Assembly: GCF_021341665.1 (NCBI RefSeq)
Contig: NZ_JAJTTH010000001.1
Location: forward strand, 558,001 to 622,000
DNA: 64,000 nucleotides
Direction of reading: 5' to 3'
DNA from: Pseudomonas sp. Au-Pse12
GTDB lineage: Bacteria > Pseudomonadota > Gammaproteobacteria > Pseudomonadales > Pseudomonadaceae
In this document: positions 30,208 through 39,710 of the stretch, piece after piece
Position numbering within the stretch: position 1 is the first letter of the stretch
Layout: each line of letters starts with the position of its first letter
Notes under the pieces: model-generated
Database searches by the model: none
What the model was told of the DNA's origin: nothing
What the model saw: the letters and a program-made list of their open reading frames with translations, nothing else
Program-made: the position numbers and the translations under genes

Positions 30208-30563
30208 AGCAACAGGCCGACCTGGGCCCGCTTGGGCAGCTTACCCACCACCAGTTGGTGGGAGCGCTGCAGCAGCGCTTCGAGTTCCGCGGCGCCCAGC
30301 GGGTAGGGCGTACTCATGATGATCCAGTGCGCGCGGGCCAGGTAGGGCGCCGGGGCGATGCCGGGACGGTCGACGTGGCCGAGAAACAGTTCCTGGTCGA
30401 CCTTGAAGGCCAGGGAGCTGCCCCGCAGGTTCTGCAGCGCGAACATCTTGCTGCCGGCAATCGAGAACACCCGCACGCCGCCCCATTTATAGTCTTCGCG
30501 CGCGCCCGGCAGGCCCAGGCAGAACTGCGCCACTTGTTGTTCGTTCAGGGTTGGGTTTTTCAC
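30204..30563 (-). CDS. MmcQ/YjbR family protein
   Basis: This 119-residue protein belongs to the MmcQ/YjbR type (CyaY-like fold, double-stranded-DNA mimic or binding protein suggested but not proven): FCLGLPGAREDYKWGG, KMFALQNLRGSSLAFKVD, HWIIMSTPYPL. The start overlaps the LysR-type regulator stop by four bases, and its 3' end overlaps the convergent DUF1294 gene by four bases. Confidence 0.85.
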   Translation of the reverse strand: MKNPTLNEQQVAQFCLGLPGAREDYKWGGVRVFSIAGSKMFALQNLRGSSLAFKVDQELFLGHVDRPGIAPAPYLARAHWIIMSTPYPLGAAELEALLQRSHQLVVGKLPKRAQVGLLL

Positions 30564-31468
30564 AGCAGTCGTTCTCCGCAGCCTTCGAAGGATTCACTCA
30601 GGTGTTCGATCCAGGCGCGCACGGCCGGCATCACACCCCGGCGGTGAGGATACACGGCCTGCAGCCAGCCGCCGGGCAATGACCATTGCGGCAGCATCTG
30701 TACCAGTTGGCCGCTGGCCAGTTCCTCCTCGCAATACAGCATCGGCAGCACGGTACAGCCCAGGCCGGCGAGGGCACAGGCGCGGCGGACGATGAAGTCG
30801 TCGATGCCCAGGCGCGCTTCCAGTGCCAGGTCGCAAGCCTGGCCTTGCTGGTCCAGCAGGCGCAGGTGCACCAGCCGGTCAGCCTCCAGGGCACCGAGAA
30901 TCGGCAGGCGCCGCAAGTCTTCCGGGTGTTCCACCGGGTGCTCGCGGAGGAAGGCCGGCGTGGCCACGATTGCGGTCTGCGCGCGGCGCAGGCGCCGGGT
31001 GACCAGCAGCGGGTCCTCGTCACCCTGTTCGCGTACCCGCAGGGCCACGTCGACGCCCTCGTTGATCAGGTCGACACGGCGGTTGAGCAGGAGCATTTCC
31101 AACTGCACCTGGGGGTATTTCTGCAAAAAGGTGCTGACCAGGGGCGTCATCAGTTCGTGGGCCAGGCCCACCGGGCTCGATACCCGCAGGCGACCCCGCG
31201 GTTCGCTGGCCATGCTGGCCACGGCTTCGTCGGCCATTTCCGCTTCCAGCAGCATGGCCTGGCAGTGGCGCAGGTAACGCTCGCCCACGGTGGTCAGGCT
31301 CAATTGCCGGGTGGTGCGTTGCAGCAACCGGGCGTTCAGGCGCTCTTCAAGCTCGGCGATACGCCGCGACAGGCGCGATTTGGGAATGCCCAGCAAACGC
31401 CCGGCGGCGGCGAAGCCTCCGGCTTCCACCACCTTGGCAAAGTAATAAAGGTCGTTGAGGTCTTGCAT
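30560..31468 (-). CDS. LysR-family transcriptional regulator, divergent from azoR
   Basis: This 302-residue regulator has an N-terminal helix-turn-helix (FAAAGRLLGIPKSRLSRRIA, residues about 18-40) and a periplasmic-binding-protein-like effector domain of the type often seen next to oxidoreductase genes. It is transcribed away from the azoreductase gene across about 130 bases, so it likely controls azoR and itself. The effector is unknown, with quinones or aromatics a guess from related pairs. Confidence 0.88.
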   Translation of the reverse strand: MQDLNDLYYFAKVVEAGGFAAAGRLLGIPKSRLSRRIAELEERLNARLLQRTTRQLSLTTVGERYLRHCQAMLLEAEMADEAVASMASEPRGRLRVSSPVGLAHELMTPLVSTFLQKYPQVQLEMLLLNRRVDLINEGVDVALRVREQGDEDPLLVTRRLRRAQTAIVATPAFLREHPVEHPEDLRRLPILGALEADRLVHLRLLDQQGQACDLALEARLGIDDFIVRRACALAGLGCTVLPMLYCEEELASGQLVQMLPQWSLPGGWLQAVYPHRRGVMPAVRAWIEHLSESFEGCGERLL

Positions 31469-31599
31469 GATGGCTTGGCTCGACTGTCCTGTTGATGGGA
31501 CGAACTATCGCATTTATGCCGACTAATCAGCTATTGGTTTCATGTGTAGGATTGCCCACATCCGATCGCCCAGTGGCGGTCCTCACTAGGAGATCCCAG

Positions 31600-32211
31600 A
31601 TGAAACTCTTGCATATCGATTCCAGCATCCTTGGTGACAACTCGGCCTCCCGTCAGCTCAGCCACAGTGTGGTCGAGGCCTGGAAAGCGGCTCATCCGGA
31701 CACCGTGGTGACCTACCGCGACCTGGCCAATGACGCCATCAGCCACTTTTCCGCGGCAACCCTGGTCGCCGCCGGCACCGCCGCTGAGCTGCGTGACGCC
31801 GCCCAGAAACACGAAGCCGAGCTCAGCGCCCAGGCCCTGGCTGAATTCAAGGCCGCCGACACCGTGGTGGTGGCGGCGCCGATGTACAACTTCACCATCC
31901 CGACCCAGCTCAAGGCGTGGATCGACCGCATCGCCGTGGCCGGTGAGACTTTCCGCTACACCGAAGCCGGGCCTGAAGGCCTGTGCGGGGGCAAGAAAGT
32001 GATTGTGGTGTCCACTTCCGGTGGCCTGCATGTCGGCCAAGCCAGCGGTGTGGCTCACGAGGATTACCTGAAAGTGATGTTCGGATTTTTCGGCATCAGC
32101 GATATCGAATTCGTCCGCGCCCATGGCCTGGCCTACGGTGAAGAGGTGCGCAGCAAAGCCATGAATGATGCCCAGGCACACATCAGCCAGCAGTTGTTCG
32201 CCGCCGCGTAA
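31600..32211 (+). CDS. azoR: FMN-dependent NADH azoreductase AzoR
   Basis: This 203-residue flavodoxin-fold enzyme reduces quinones and azo compounds. Characteristic segments: [20 protein letters not shown] with the phosphate-binding loop, [19 protein letters not shown], and STSGGLH near the C-terminal flavin site. The start at 31600 has AGGAGA 6 bases upstream. Upstream in-frame ATGs would extend into the control region. Confidence 0.94.
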   Translation: MKLLHIDSSILGDNSASRQLSHSVVEAWKAAHPDTVVTYRDLANDAISHFSAATLVAAGTAAELRDAAQKHEAELSAQALAEFKAADTVVVAAPMYNFTIPTQLKAWIDRIAVAGETFRYTEAGPEGLCGGKKVIVVSTSGGLHVGQASGVAHEDYLKVMFGFFGISDIEFVRAHGLAYGEEVRSKAMNDAQAHISQQLFAAA

Positions 32212-32465
32212 GGCTTGTGTAAAGAGCCGTTGCTGCACCGCAAGGGCCACTAAACTCTGTATTCTGCTCGCCACTTGGCGCGGGCAGGGTACGGAGTTTT
32301 TTTATTGTGCTGTTCAGAGGTTCTGGCCCGGGTTATGCAGTGCAAGGAGCAATGCTCCCTTGTTGTGCATCCGTGGTAACGGCATGCTCCAGCCGCAATG
32401 CCTTGACGGCAAGGGATGACAGGGGAGAGCGGTGTTCTCGATCCAGCGGTAGAGGTGGGCGAGCG

Positions 32466-33503
32466 ATGAAACGTCTTAGTGCAATGTTACTGATCTGCCT
32501 GCTCAGCAGCCTGCTTTCGGTGCAGGCCGCCCCCGCGCCCCATCCGCATTGGAGCGTGGGGTTCCATGAGATGACGTTTCTCGACCCCCTGGACCTGCAC
32601 CCGATGCGCGCCATCGCCTTTTACCCGTCCACCGGCATCGAGCACGACAGCCAGCTTGAGGGCTATCGGATTGCCGCTTCGCGGGACGCGAAAATCGCCA
32701 TCGGCCGCTTTCCGATGCTGATGCTGTCCCACGGCAACACCGGCACCCCGCTGGCGCTGCACGATCTGGCCACCTCCCTGGCGCGCAAGGGCTTTGTGGT
32801 GGTGGCGGTGATCCATCCCGGCGACAACTCCAAGGACCACAGCCGTCTCGGCACCCTGAGCAACCTCTACGGGCGGCCGATCCAGATTTCCGAAGCCATT
32901 ACCGCGACCCTGGGCGACCCGATGCTGTCGCCCTTCGTCAATGCCGACCAAGTGGGGGTGATCGGTTATTCCGCCGGTGGCGAGACCGCGTTGATTCTGT
33001 CCGGAGCCACGCCGGACCTGGATCGCCTGCGGCGTTACTGCCAGGAGCGCCCCGATGACCGCGATGCTTGCAACACCCAAGGCGAGCTGATTGTCGATCG
33101 CGACGACCTGCAACCGGTGGCCGATCCGCGGGTGCATGCCCTGATGCTGCTGGCGCCGCTGAGCCTCAAGTTCGGTCGTCAAACCCTGGCCGGGGTGCAT
33201 GTACCGGTGCTGCTCTACAGTGGCGATGGCGACAAACTGGTGGCCCTGGACAAGAACGCCGCCGCGCTGGCCCGCAAGCTGCCGGTGGCGCCGGACTTCA
33301 AGCTGCTGGCCGGCGCCGGGCACTTCGTGTTCATGGCGCCTTGCACCGCCGAGCAACTGGCGGCAATGCCGGCGCTGTGCACCGATGCCGACGGCGTCGA
33401 CCGCGAGGACATCCACCGCAACCTGATTTTCGAAGCCGGCAACTTCTTCGCCCACACCCTGGGCCGGCCAAGCCGGGCCGGGATGCAGACTGCCGACCAG
33501 TGA
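32466..33503 (+). CDS. Exported alpha/beta hydrolase (dienelactone-hydrolase-like)
   Basis: This 345-residue precursor has a signal peptide (MKRLSAMLLICLLSSLLSVQ). The nucleophile elbow is VIGYSAGGETAL near residue 166, a candidate acid is in YSGDGDKLVALD, and the histidine is in LLAGAGHFVFMAP. LSHGNTGTPLALHDL forms the oxyanion region. Four cysteines in the C-terminal half (YCQERPDDRDACNTQ, PCTAEQ, LCTDAD) fit a disulfide-stabilised periplasmic protein. The substrate is unknown. It follows azoR by about 250 bases and converges on the MFS gene, one base apart. Confidence 0.8.
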   Translation: MKRLSAMLLICLLSSLLSVQAAPAPHPHWSVGFHEMTFLDPLDLHPMRAIAFYPSTGIEHDSQLEGYRIAASRDAKIAIGRFPMLMLSHGNTGTPLALHDLATSLARKGFVVVAVIHPGDNSKDHSRLGTLSNLYGRPIQISEAITATLGDPMLSPFVNADQVGVIGYSAGGETALILSGATPDLDRLRRYCQERPDDRDACNTQGELIVDRDDLQPVADPRVHALMLLAPLSLKFGRQTLAGVHVPVLLYSGDGDKLVALDKNAAALARKLPVAPDFKLLAGAGHFVFMAPCTAEQLAAMPALCTDADGVDREDIHRNLIFEAGNFFAHTLGRPSRAGMQTADQ

Positions 33504-33504
33504 C

Positions 33505-34692
33505 TCAGGCGCCGGCCCGGCGCTTGAGCATCAGGGTCAGGCCCAGGCCGGTCAGCGCGAGCAGGGCGGCGCAGAAGAAGATCCACGAGTACCCCAGGTT
33601 CAACGCCACCGCACCCATCAGCGGCCCGGCGATGGCCAGCGCCAGGTCAAAAAACACCGCATAGGCACTCAGGCCCGCGCCGCGGCTGCTGTTGGGCACC
33701 TGCTTGATGGCTTCCACGCCCAGGGCCGGGTAGACCAGCGACAGGCCGAACCCGGTCAGCCCGGCGCCCACCAGGGCCCAGCCGGTGGAAGGCGCCAGCC
33801 ATAGCAGCGCCAGGCCCAGGGTTTCGACGCACATGCAGGCGATCGCCGAGCGGAAACCGCCAAAACGGCTGATGCAGGAGATGAACAGCAGGCGCGAAAA
33901 GATAAAGCACACGCCGAACACCGTCAGGCAATAGGCCGCGCCGGTCCAGCCGCGGCTCAAGTAGAACAGGGTAATAAAGGTGGTCAGGGTGCCGTAGCCG
34001 ATGGAGGCCAGGCTGAGGCTTGCGCCAAACGGCGCAATGCGCCCGAACACGGCCCAGAACGGCAGGCGCTCACCGCGAATCACCGGCACCGAGGGTTTGT
34101 TGCGGATCAGCAGCAACGCCAGGATCGCCAGGCTCGATAGCGCAAGGCCGAGGCTGGCGAAACCGTATTGCTGGACCATCACCACCCCCAGCGGAGCGCC
34201 GATGGCAATTGCACCGTAGGAGGCAATGCCGTTCCAGGAAATCGACCGCGCGGTGTGCTCCGCGCCGACCTGGCCCATGCACCAACTGATGGTGCCCACG
34301 CCGATCAGGCCTTGAGCCACCCCCAGCAGCAAGCGCCCACCCAGCAGCACGGCAAGGCTCAGTGACGGCCACTGGACGAGCAACACTGAAACCAGGGTCA
34401 GCAGCCCGCTGAGGAGAATCCCCAGCAAGCCGTAGATGATCGAACGCTTGGTGCCCACATTGTCCGACATGCGGCCGGCCATGGGCCGACTGAGCAGCGT
34501 GGCCAGGTACTGCGCGCCAATGGTCAGCCCGGCGACCACCGCACTGAAGCCCAACTGTTCGTGGACATAGCCTGGCAACACCGCGATCGGCAGGCCGATG
34601 CACAAGAAGGCGATAAAGGTATAGAAGACGATGGAGACGATCTGCAGGGTGATCGCCATGGAGCTTTGAGCGGGCGTTTGTGGCTCGGGCAT
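33505..34692 (-). CDS. MFS transporter (YhhS/YfcJ-like)
   Basis: This 395-residue major-facilitator protein has about 12 hydrophobic segments and the loop 2-3 signature SRPMAGRMSDNVGTKRSI. Overall pattern and order resemble the YhhS/YfcJ group of putative exporters. It ends against the convergent hydrolase gene. Substrate unknown. The repeat-rich gap 34693-35179 lies upstream. Confidence 0.87.
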   Translation of the reverse strand: MPEPQTPAQSSMAITLQIVSIVFYTFIAFLCIGLPIAVLPGYVHEQLGFSAVVAGLTIGAQYLATLLSRPMAGRMSDNVGTKRSIIYGLLGILLSGLLTLVSVLLVQWPSLSLAVLLGGRLLLGVAQGLIGVGTISWCMGQVGAEHTARSISWNGIASYGAIAIGAPLGVVMVQQYGFASLGLALSSLAILALLLIRNKPSVPVIRGERLPFWAVFGRIAPFGASLSLASIGYGTLTTFITLFYLSRGWTGAAYCLTVFGVCFIFSRLLFISCISRFGGFRSAIACMCVETLGLALLWLAPSTGWALVGAGLTGFGLSLVYPALGVEAIKQVPNSSRGAGLSAYAVFFDLALAIAGPLMGAVALNLGYSWIFFCAALLALTGLGLTLMLKRRAGA

Positions 34693-34873
34693 GAAGGCTC
34701 GTTCGCGGGCGGCGGTTAGAGGCCTGCATCATCGCGTGCCGCGAAAATAAAAGAAAGCAGGCTAACTATCTGCACAAAAAAAGCCCCGTCACGCTGGACG
34801 TAATGCTGTTCACTTAAGCGGCCGAACGAAGAATTTCGCAGGCAGGGGGGCTTGTTGTGGTGACAAGGCTTGT

Positions 34874-35004
34874 TGTGGCGAGGGAGCTTGCTCCCGCTCG
34901 GCCGCGTAGCGGTCGTAAACCTACCGGCGCGGTTTATCAGGCTCACCGCATAGACGCTACTGGGGGCGCTGCGCACCCCAGCGGGAGCAAGCTCCCTCGC
35001 CACA
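34874..35004. repeat. REP doublet inside the miniature element
   Basis: Perfect inverted arms at 34874-34898 and 34980-35004, built around GAGGGAGCTTGCTCCC, flank about 80 bases. This is the REPIN-like doublet organisation typical of the P. fluorescens group and appears to have been inserted or captured between two ends of the IS4-like element. Confidence 0.8.
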
Positions 35005-35068
35005 GGGTAATGCTGTGCACTTGAGTGGCAGAACGAAGGATGTCTCTTTTGGGGCGGCAGCGAAGCCC

Positions 35069-35110
35069 AAAAAAACGGCGCTTGCTCATCTTGAGGAAGC
35101 GCCGTTTTTT
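35069..35110. terminator. Terminator carried by the miniature element
   Basis: ACGGCGCTT and AAGCGCCGT arms with a 13-base loop are bordered by A and T runs on both sides, so the hairpin should work in both directions. It lies about 70 bases after the ybiT stop and may replace the terminator destroyed by the insertion. Confidence 0.8.
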
Positions 35111-35179
35111 GTTAAGTGAACAGCATTACGTCTCGCTGGACGGGGCATTTTTCTTGCCGCTTGAAGCGTGCCGCGGCTT

Positions 35180-36766
<1,587 letters not shown>

Positions 36767-37014
36767 TTACTTACCTACCAGTGATTTAGCGCCGACCTGA
36801 ATCCACAGAGCGTGACCTGGAGTTTTCCAGGTCGGACCGGTCTGGATGTGGAACTGAGCCAGCGGGCGTACGTCGAGCGCAACATTCCGGCCGCGAGGCC
36901 AGGTTGCTGAGCAAAGAGTGCGGGGTGCATGTTGGAATTTGTGCGCATTGTCGCATATGTAAACGAGCAGTTGTATGACGCACGGACAGGGATTTTAGCT
37001 CGGGTGGCCGATGT
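36767..37014 (-). other. Upstream region of ybiT with coding-like tail and hairpin
   Basis: On the minus strand a reading frame without an evident start codon reads protein-like (PLAQFHIQTGPTWKTPGHAL) and ends with TAA directly before the TTG start of ybiT. Within it GACCTGGA/TCCAGGTC forms a perfect eight-base stem with loop AAAC (36816-36835). It could be the relic of a gene, an unrecognised small protein, or a structured leader. I cannot tell which. Confidence 0.3.
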
Positions 37015-37806
37015 TCAAGCGCCGTTGGCCACGACATCCACCTCCAGCACGCTTTCCATGAATTGTTGCAAGTGCGCTGCCGCTTCCGCCGGCGCGGCCT
37101 GGAGCAGGCAATGGGGCGCCTCGATTTCGGCCAGTCGTGCATCGCTGCGCCACTGCAAGACCAGCGCTGAAGCTGATTGCGGTACGAGCCGATCGCGTCG
37201 AGCACGCAGATACAGCAGTGGCACTCGGGTGCTCGCCAGCGCCTGGCACAGGTCCACGCTGATCACCGCTTGCAGGCGCGCCTGCAACACGGGGGGCGTC
37301 ACCTGGGCAATGGCTGCCGCCACGGCCTGACGCAGCGACGGCGTGGAAAAACCGCCCAGCAGCAGGGCATCCAGCGGCCAGAAGGGCAAGCGCTGCACGG
37401 GGAGTACCTTGAGCAGCGGCTGCAAGGGCGCCAGGCGAGGGCGTGGATTGCGCACAAAGCTGCTGCACAGCACCAGGCCGATCAGCCCCCGCGGCTGCCG
37501 GGCCGCCACGCTTACCGCCACCGGGCCGGAAAAGGATTCACCCAGCAGAATGAAACGCCGCGCGGTCGGCAACTGCGCTATCACGCGTTCCACCAGGGCC
37601 GGATAGTCCAGAGGCTGATCGCCGGGATAGCGCAGCACCTGTACCGGCCACCGCGGGTCCAGGGCCTGGAGCAGCGGATCGAACAGGGTGCCGGTGCCGT
37701 CCATGCCCGGCAGCAGGACCAGGGTTGGCGCAAGAGTGGGGTCGATCAAGTCAGCGATCCTTGCCGGGAAGAAGAGGGGCAGCGGCGCGCAGAATACCTC
37801 GGCCAA
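37015..37806 (-). CDS. Alpha/beta hydrolase, cytosolic
   Basis: This 263-residue protein has a hydrolase fold: LVLLPGMDGTGTLFDPLL (oxyanion region), LLGESFSGPVAVS with the nucleophilic serine near residue 96, an acid in RARRDRLVP, and a histidine near the end (IEAPHCLLQAAP). No signal peptide or membrane segment is obvious. It resembles small esterases or biotin-biosynthesis-like acyl hydrolases, but the substrate is unknown. It stands alone. Confidence 0.78.
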   Translation of the reverse strand: MAEVFCAPLPLFFPARIADLIDPTLAPTLVLLPGMDGTGTLFDPLLQALDPRWPVQVLRYPGDQPLDYPALVERVIAQLPTARRFILLGESFSGPVAVSVAARQPRGLIGLVLCSSFVRNPRPRLAPLQPLLKVLPVQRLPFWPLDALLLGGFSTPSLRQAVAAAIAQVTPPVLQARLQAVISVDLCQALASTRVPLLYLRARRDRLVPQSASALVLQWRSDARLAEIEAPHCLLQAAPAEAAAHLQQFMESVLEVDVVANGA

Positions 37807-38109
37807 GCGCCACTACACAGTCGCCTGAAAGCACGCAATGGCTCTGGCCAGCATTTATTGAGCTGAATCAACAGGCCGCGCAATACCCACATATTCCAAC
37901 GAAAGCACCGCAGCTTTTAACAAATATGAGTTAACCATTGGTTACAAACTGTGGCTAAAATGCCAGCCGACGGCCAGATGCCGAGGCTCGGACCTGCGAC
38001 GAAGGGTGTCGCCGGTTACGCTTTTTTCAACTCAGACGCTGCCACTTGCCTTTGGCCTTCCGGGCTTTCAGAGGCGCAGCATGTTCTCTTCTGAAGTGTG
38101 ACGATTTCC
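37807..38109. promoter_or_regulatory. Control region upstream of lpxO
   Basis: No gene was seen in these 303 bases. A 13-base palindrome TAACCATTGGTTA (37932-37944) lies 11 bases before a -10-like TAAAAT (37956-37961), which may mark a regulated promoter for the downstream hydroxylase. The regulator is not identifiable. Confidence 0.35.
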
Positions 38110-39009
38110 GTGAAACTCATCATTGCCGCTGTATACGTTTTATCCATTGCGTACGTACACCTGCGGGGGCGCGTGCGCCATAAACTGGGGCGCCAACTCA
38201 GTGATCACTCGACCTTCCTGGCGCCCATCAACTGCTTCCTCTACCTGTTCTCCAAGTACCCCAACCGGCCGTACCTGGATCCGGCCGACTTCCCGGAAAT
38301 GAACAAGCTGCAGGAACACTGGGAAGAAATCCGTGCCGAAGGCCAGAATCTGCTGCAGGCTGGTGAGATCAAGCGTTCGGACCAGTACAACGATGTCGGT
38401 TTCAACTCGTTCTTCAAGACCGGTTGGAAGCGCTTCTACCTGAAGTGGTACGGCGACAGCCATCCTTCGGCGATGAAGCTGTGCCCGCGCACCACCGAAC
38501 TGGTGCAGAGCATCGGCTCGATCAAGGCGGCGATGTTCGCCGAACTGCCACCCGGTTCGCGCCTAGTCCGCCACCGCGACCCCTATGCCGGTTCCTACCG
38601 CTATCACCTGGGGCTGTCGACGCCGAACAACGAAGGCTGCTTCATCGAGGTCGACGGCGAGCGCTATCACTGGCGCGACGGCGAAGCGGTGATGTTCGAC
38701 GAGACCTACATTCACTACGCGGAAAACACCACCGAGCAGAACCGCATCATTCTGTTCTGCGACGTCGAGCGGCCGATGAAGTATCGCTGGGCCGCGGCGT
38801 TCAATGGCTGGTTCAGCCGCACCGTGATGTCTGCCGCCGGGTCGCCCAATGACGCGGGCGACAAGACCGGTGGCCTCAACCGCGCCTTCAACAAGCTGTA
38901 CAAGATCCGCCTGCGGGGCAAGGAGCTGAAAAAGCGCAACCGCACGCGTTACTACCTGGAAAAATGGGCGATCTTCGCTGCATTGCTGCTGCTGTTCATC
39001 TACATCTGA
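38110..39009 (+). CDS. lpxO: Lipid A hydroxylase LpxO (aspartyl/asparaginyl beta-hydroxylase family)
   Basis: This Fe(II)/2-oxoglutarate-dependent membrane-associated enzyme adds a 2-hydroxyl group to lipid A acyl chains. The 299-residue product begins with an N-terminal membrane segment (KLIIAAVYVLSIAYVHLRG), has the hydroxylase core (LVRHRDPYAGSYRYHLGLST with the HxD ligands, then FDETYIHYAENTTEQNR with the distal histidine) and ends with a C-terminal hydrophobic anchor (IFAALLLLFIYI). I chose the GTG at 38110 because it matches the usual family start. An in-frame GTG at 38098 is an alternative, and neither has a strong ribosome site. Confidence 0.88.
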   Translation: MKLIIAAVYVLSIAYVHLRGRVRHKLGRQLSDHSTFLAPINCFLYLFSKYPNRPYLDPADFPEMNKLQEHWEEIRAEGQNLLQAGEIKRSDQYNDVGFNSFFKTGWKRFYLKWYGDSHPSAMKLCPRTTELVQSIGSIKAAMFAELPPGSRLVRHRDPYAGSYRYHLGLSTPNNEGCFIEVDGERYHWRDGEAVMFDETYIHYAENTTEQNRIILFCDVERPMKYRWAAAFNGWFSRTVMSAAGSPNDAGDKTGGLNRAFNKLYKIRLRGKELKKRNRTRYYLEKWAIFAALLLLFIYI

Positions 39010-39057
39010 TCTGCCCATTCCGCACTTGGCCTGCACCGGCGTCCGGTTGCGGGCAGG

Positions 39058-39139
39058 TGTGGGAGCTGGCTTGCCAGCGAACGCCCCTCAAGCCCGAGGC
39101 CAGGATCGGCGGCCTCTTCACCGGCAAGCCGGCTCCTGC
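39058..39139. repeat. REP-type inverted repeat pair
   Basis: Inverted arms GTGGGAGCTGGCTTGCCAGC (around 39059-39078) and a near complement ending at 39139 carry the GGCTTGCC core of Pseudomonas REP sequences. It lies in the gap after lpxO, where there is otherwise no gene until 39263. Confidence 0.7.
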
Positions 39140-39262
39140 GGATGGCGCGAGCGCGGAGACCGGGTGTTACATGTTCTGAAGGATTATTTAATTAACAAAG
39201 CCGAACCCTGGGCGTAGCGTGGAATCGTATTCGATACCTTGTCGCTTCTCAGGAGGCTTGTG

Positions 39263-39637
39263 ATGAACAGTCTGGCTCGCGGCTTTGCCGCATTTATCGC
39301 GCTGGCTTGAGCCAGCGGCGCCGCCTGGGCCGCCAGCCCTGAAACACCTCCTTCCAATGCGCTGCAAGGTCCCTTGCAACTGGCGCAGAACCTGCCCAAC
39401 AGCGGCAACAACACCCCCTACAGCAACCCGATCCGCCGGGCCAACCCCAACAGCATGCAGGGCACCCAGCCCAGCAGTCCGCCGGTACGCGGCCCCAGCA
39501 CGGTGCCCAGCGTTCGCCCGCCAACCCTGGAAAACGGTGGTATCGGCAATGGCTACCCGCGTGGCGGGGCGCAGCCGCCGAACCCTGATCCCCGTGTGCA
39601 GAATCCTCGTGATAACGACCCCAGCCACCGGCGCTGA
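39263..39637 (+). pseudogene. Small exported proline/asparagine-rich protein gene with a stop codon in its signal peptide
   Basis: A perfect AGGAGG six bases before the ATG at 39263 starts MNSLARGFAAFIALA, then TGA at 39308-39310, after which the same frame continues with ASGAAWAASPETPP and about 105 further residues rich in Pro, Asn, Gly and Ser, ending at 39637. Without the stop this would be a roughly 125-residue secreted protein with a normal signal peptide. The only downstream start in frame is a TTG at 39374 that would lack export information. A sequencing error is the main alternative to a genuine nonsense mutation. Confidence 0.65.
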
Positions 39638-39710
39638 AGCGTGCGGCTGACAAACCGGTGGCCAACTGCTGGCCGCCCAGGACTCCCTTGACCCCTAGAA
39701 GGAAGCGAGC

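Larger units (their letters stand above)
34801..35128. mobile_element. IS4-like miniature inverted-repeat element inserted in a terminator
   Basis: This 328-base element has perfect 17-base terminal inverted repeats TAATGCTGTTCACTTAA (34801-34817) and the complement (35112-35128), whose sequence resembles IS4-family ends. It is flanked by 14-base direct repeats differing at one base (34787-34800 and 35129-35142), the target-duplication size expected for IS4-like elements. No transposase gene fits inside. A third, internal end copy lies at 35008-35025, so a 121-base unit (35008-35128) may be nested. The flanks are the two halves of a GCCCCGTC/GACGGGGC terminator. Confidence 0.8.

Noticed and set aside
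39308..39310. TGA as a selenocysteine codon
   Set aside because: The codon falls in the hydrophobic core of a signal peptide, where selenocysteine is not expected, and no SECIS-like hairpin is evident directly after it.
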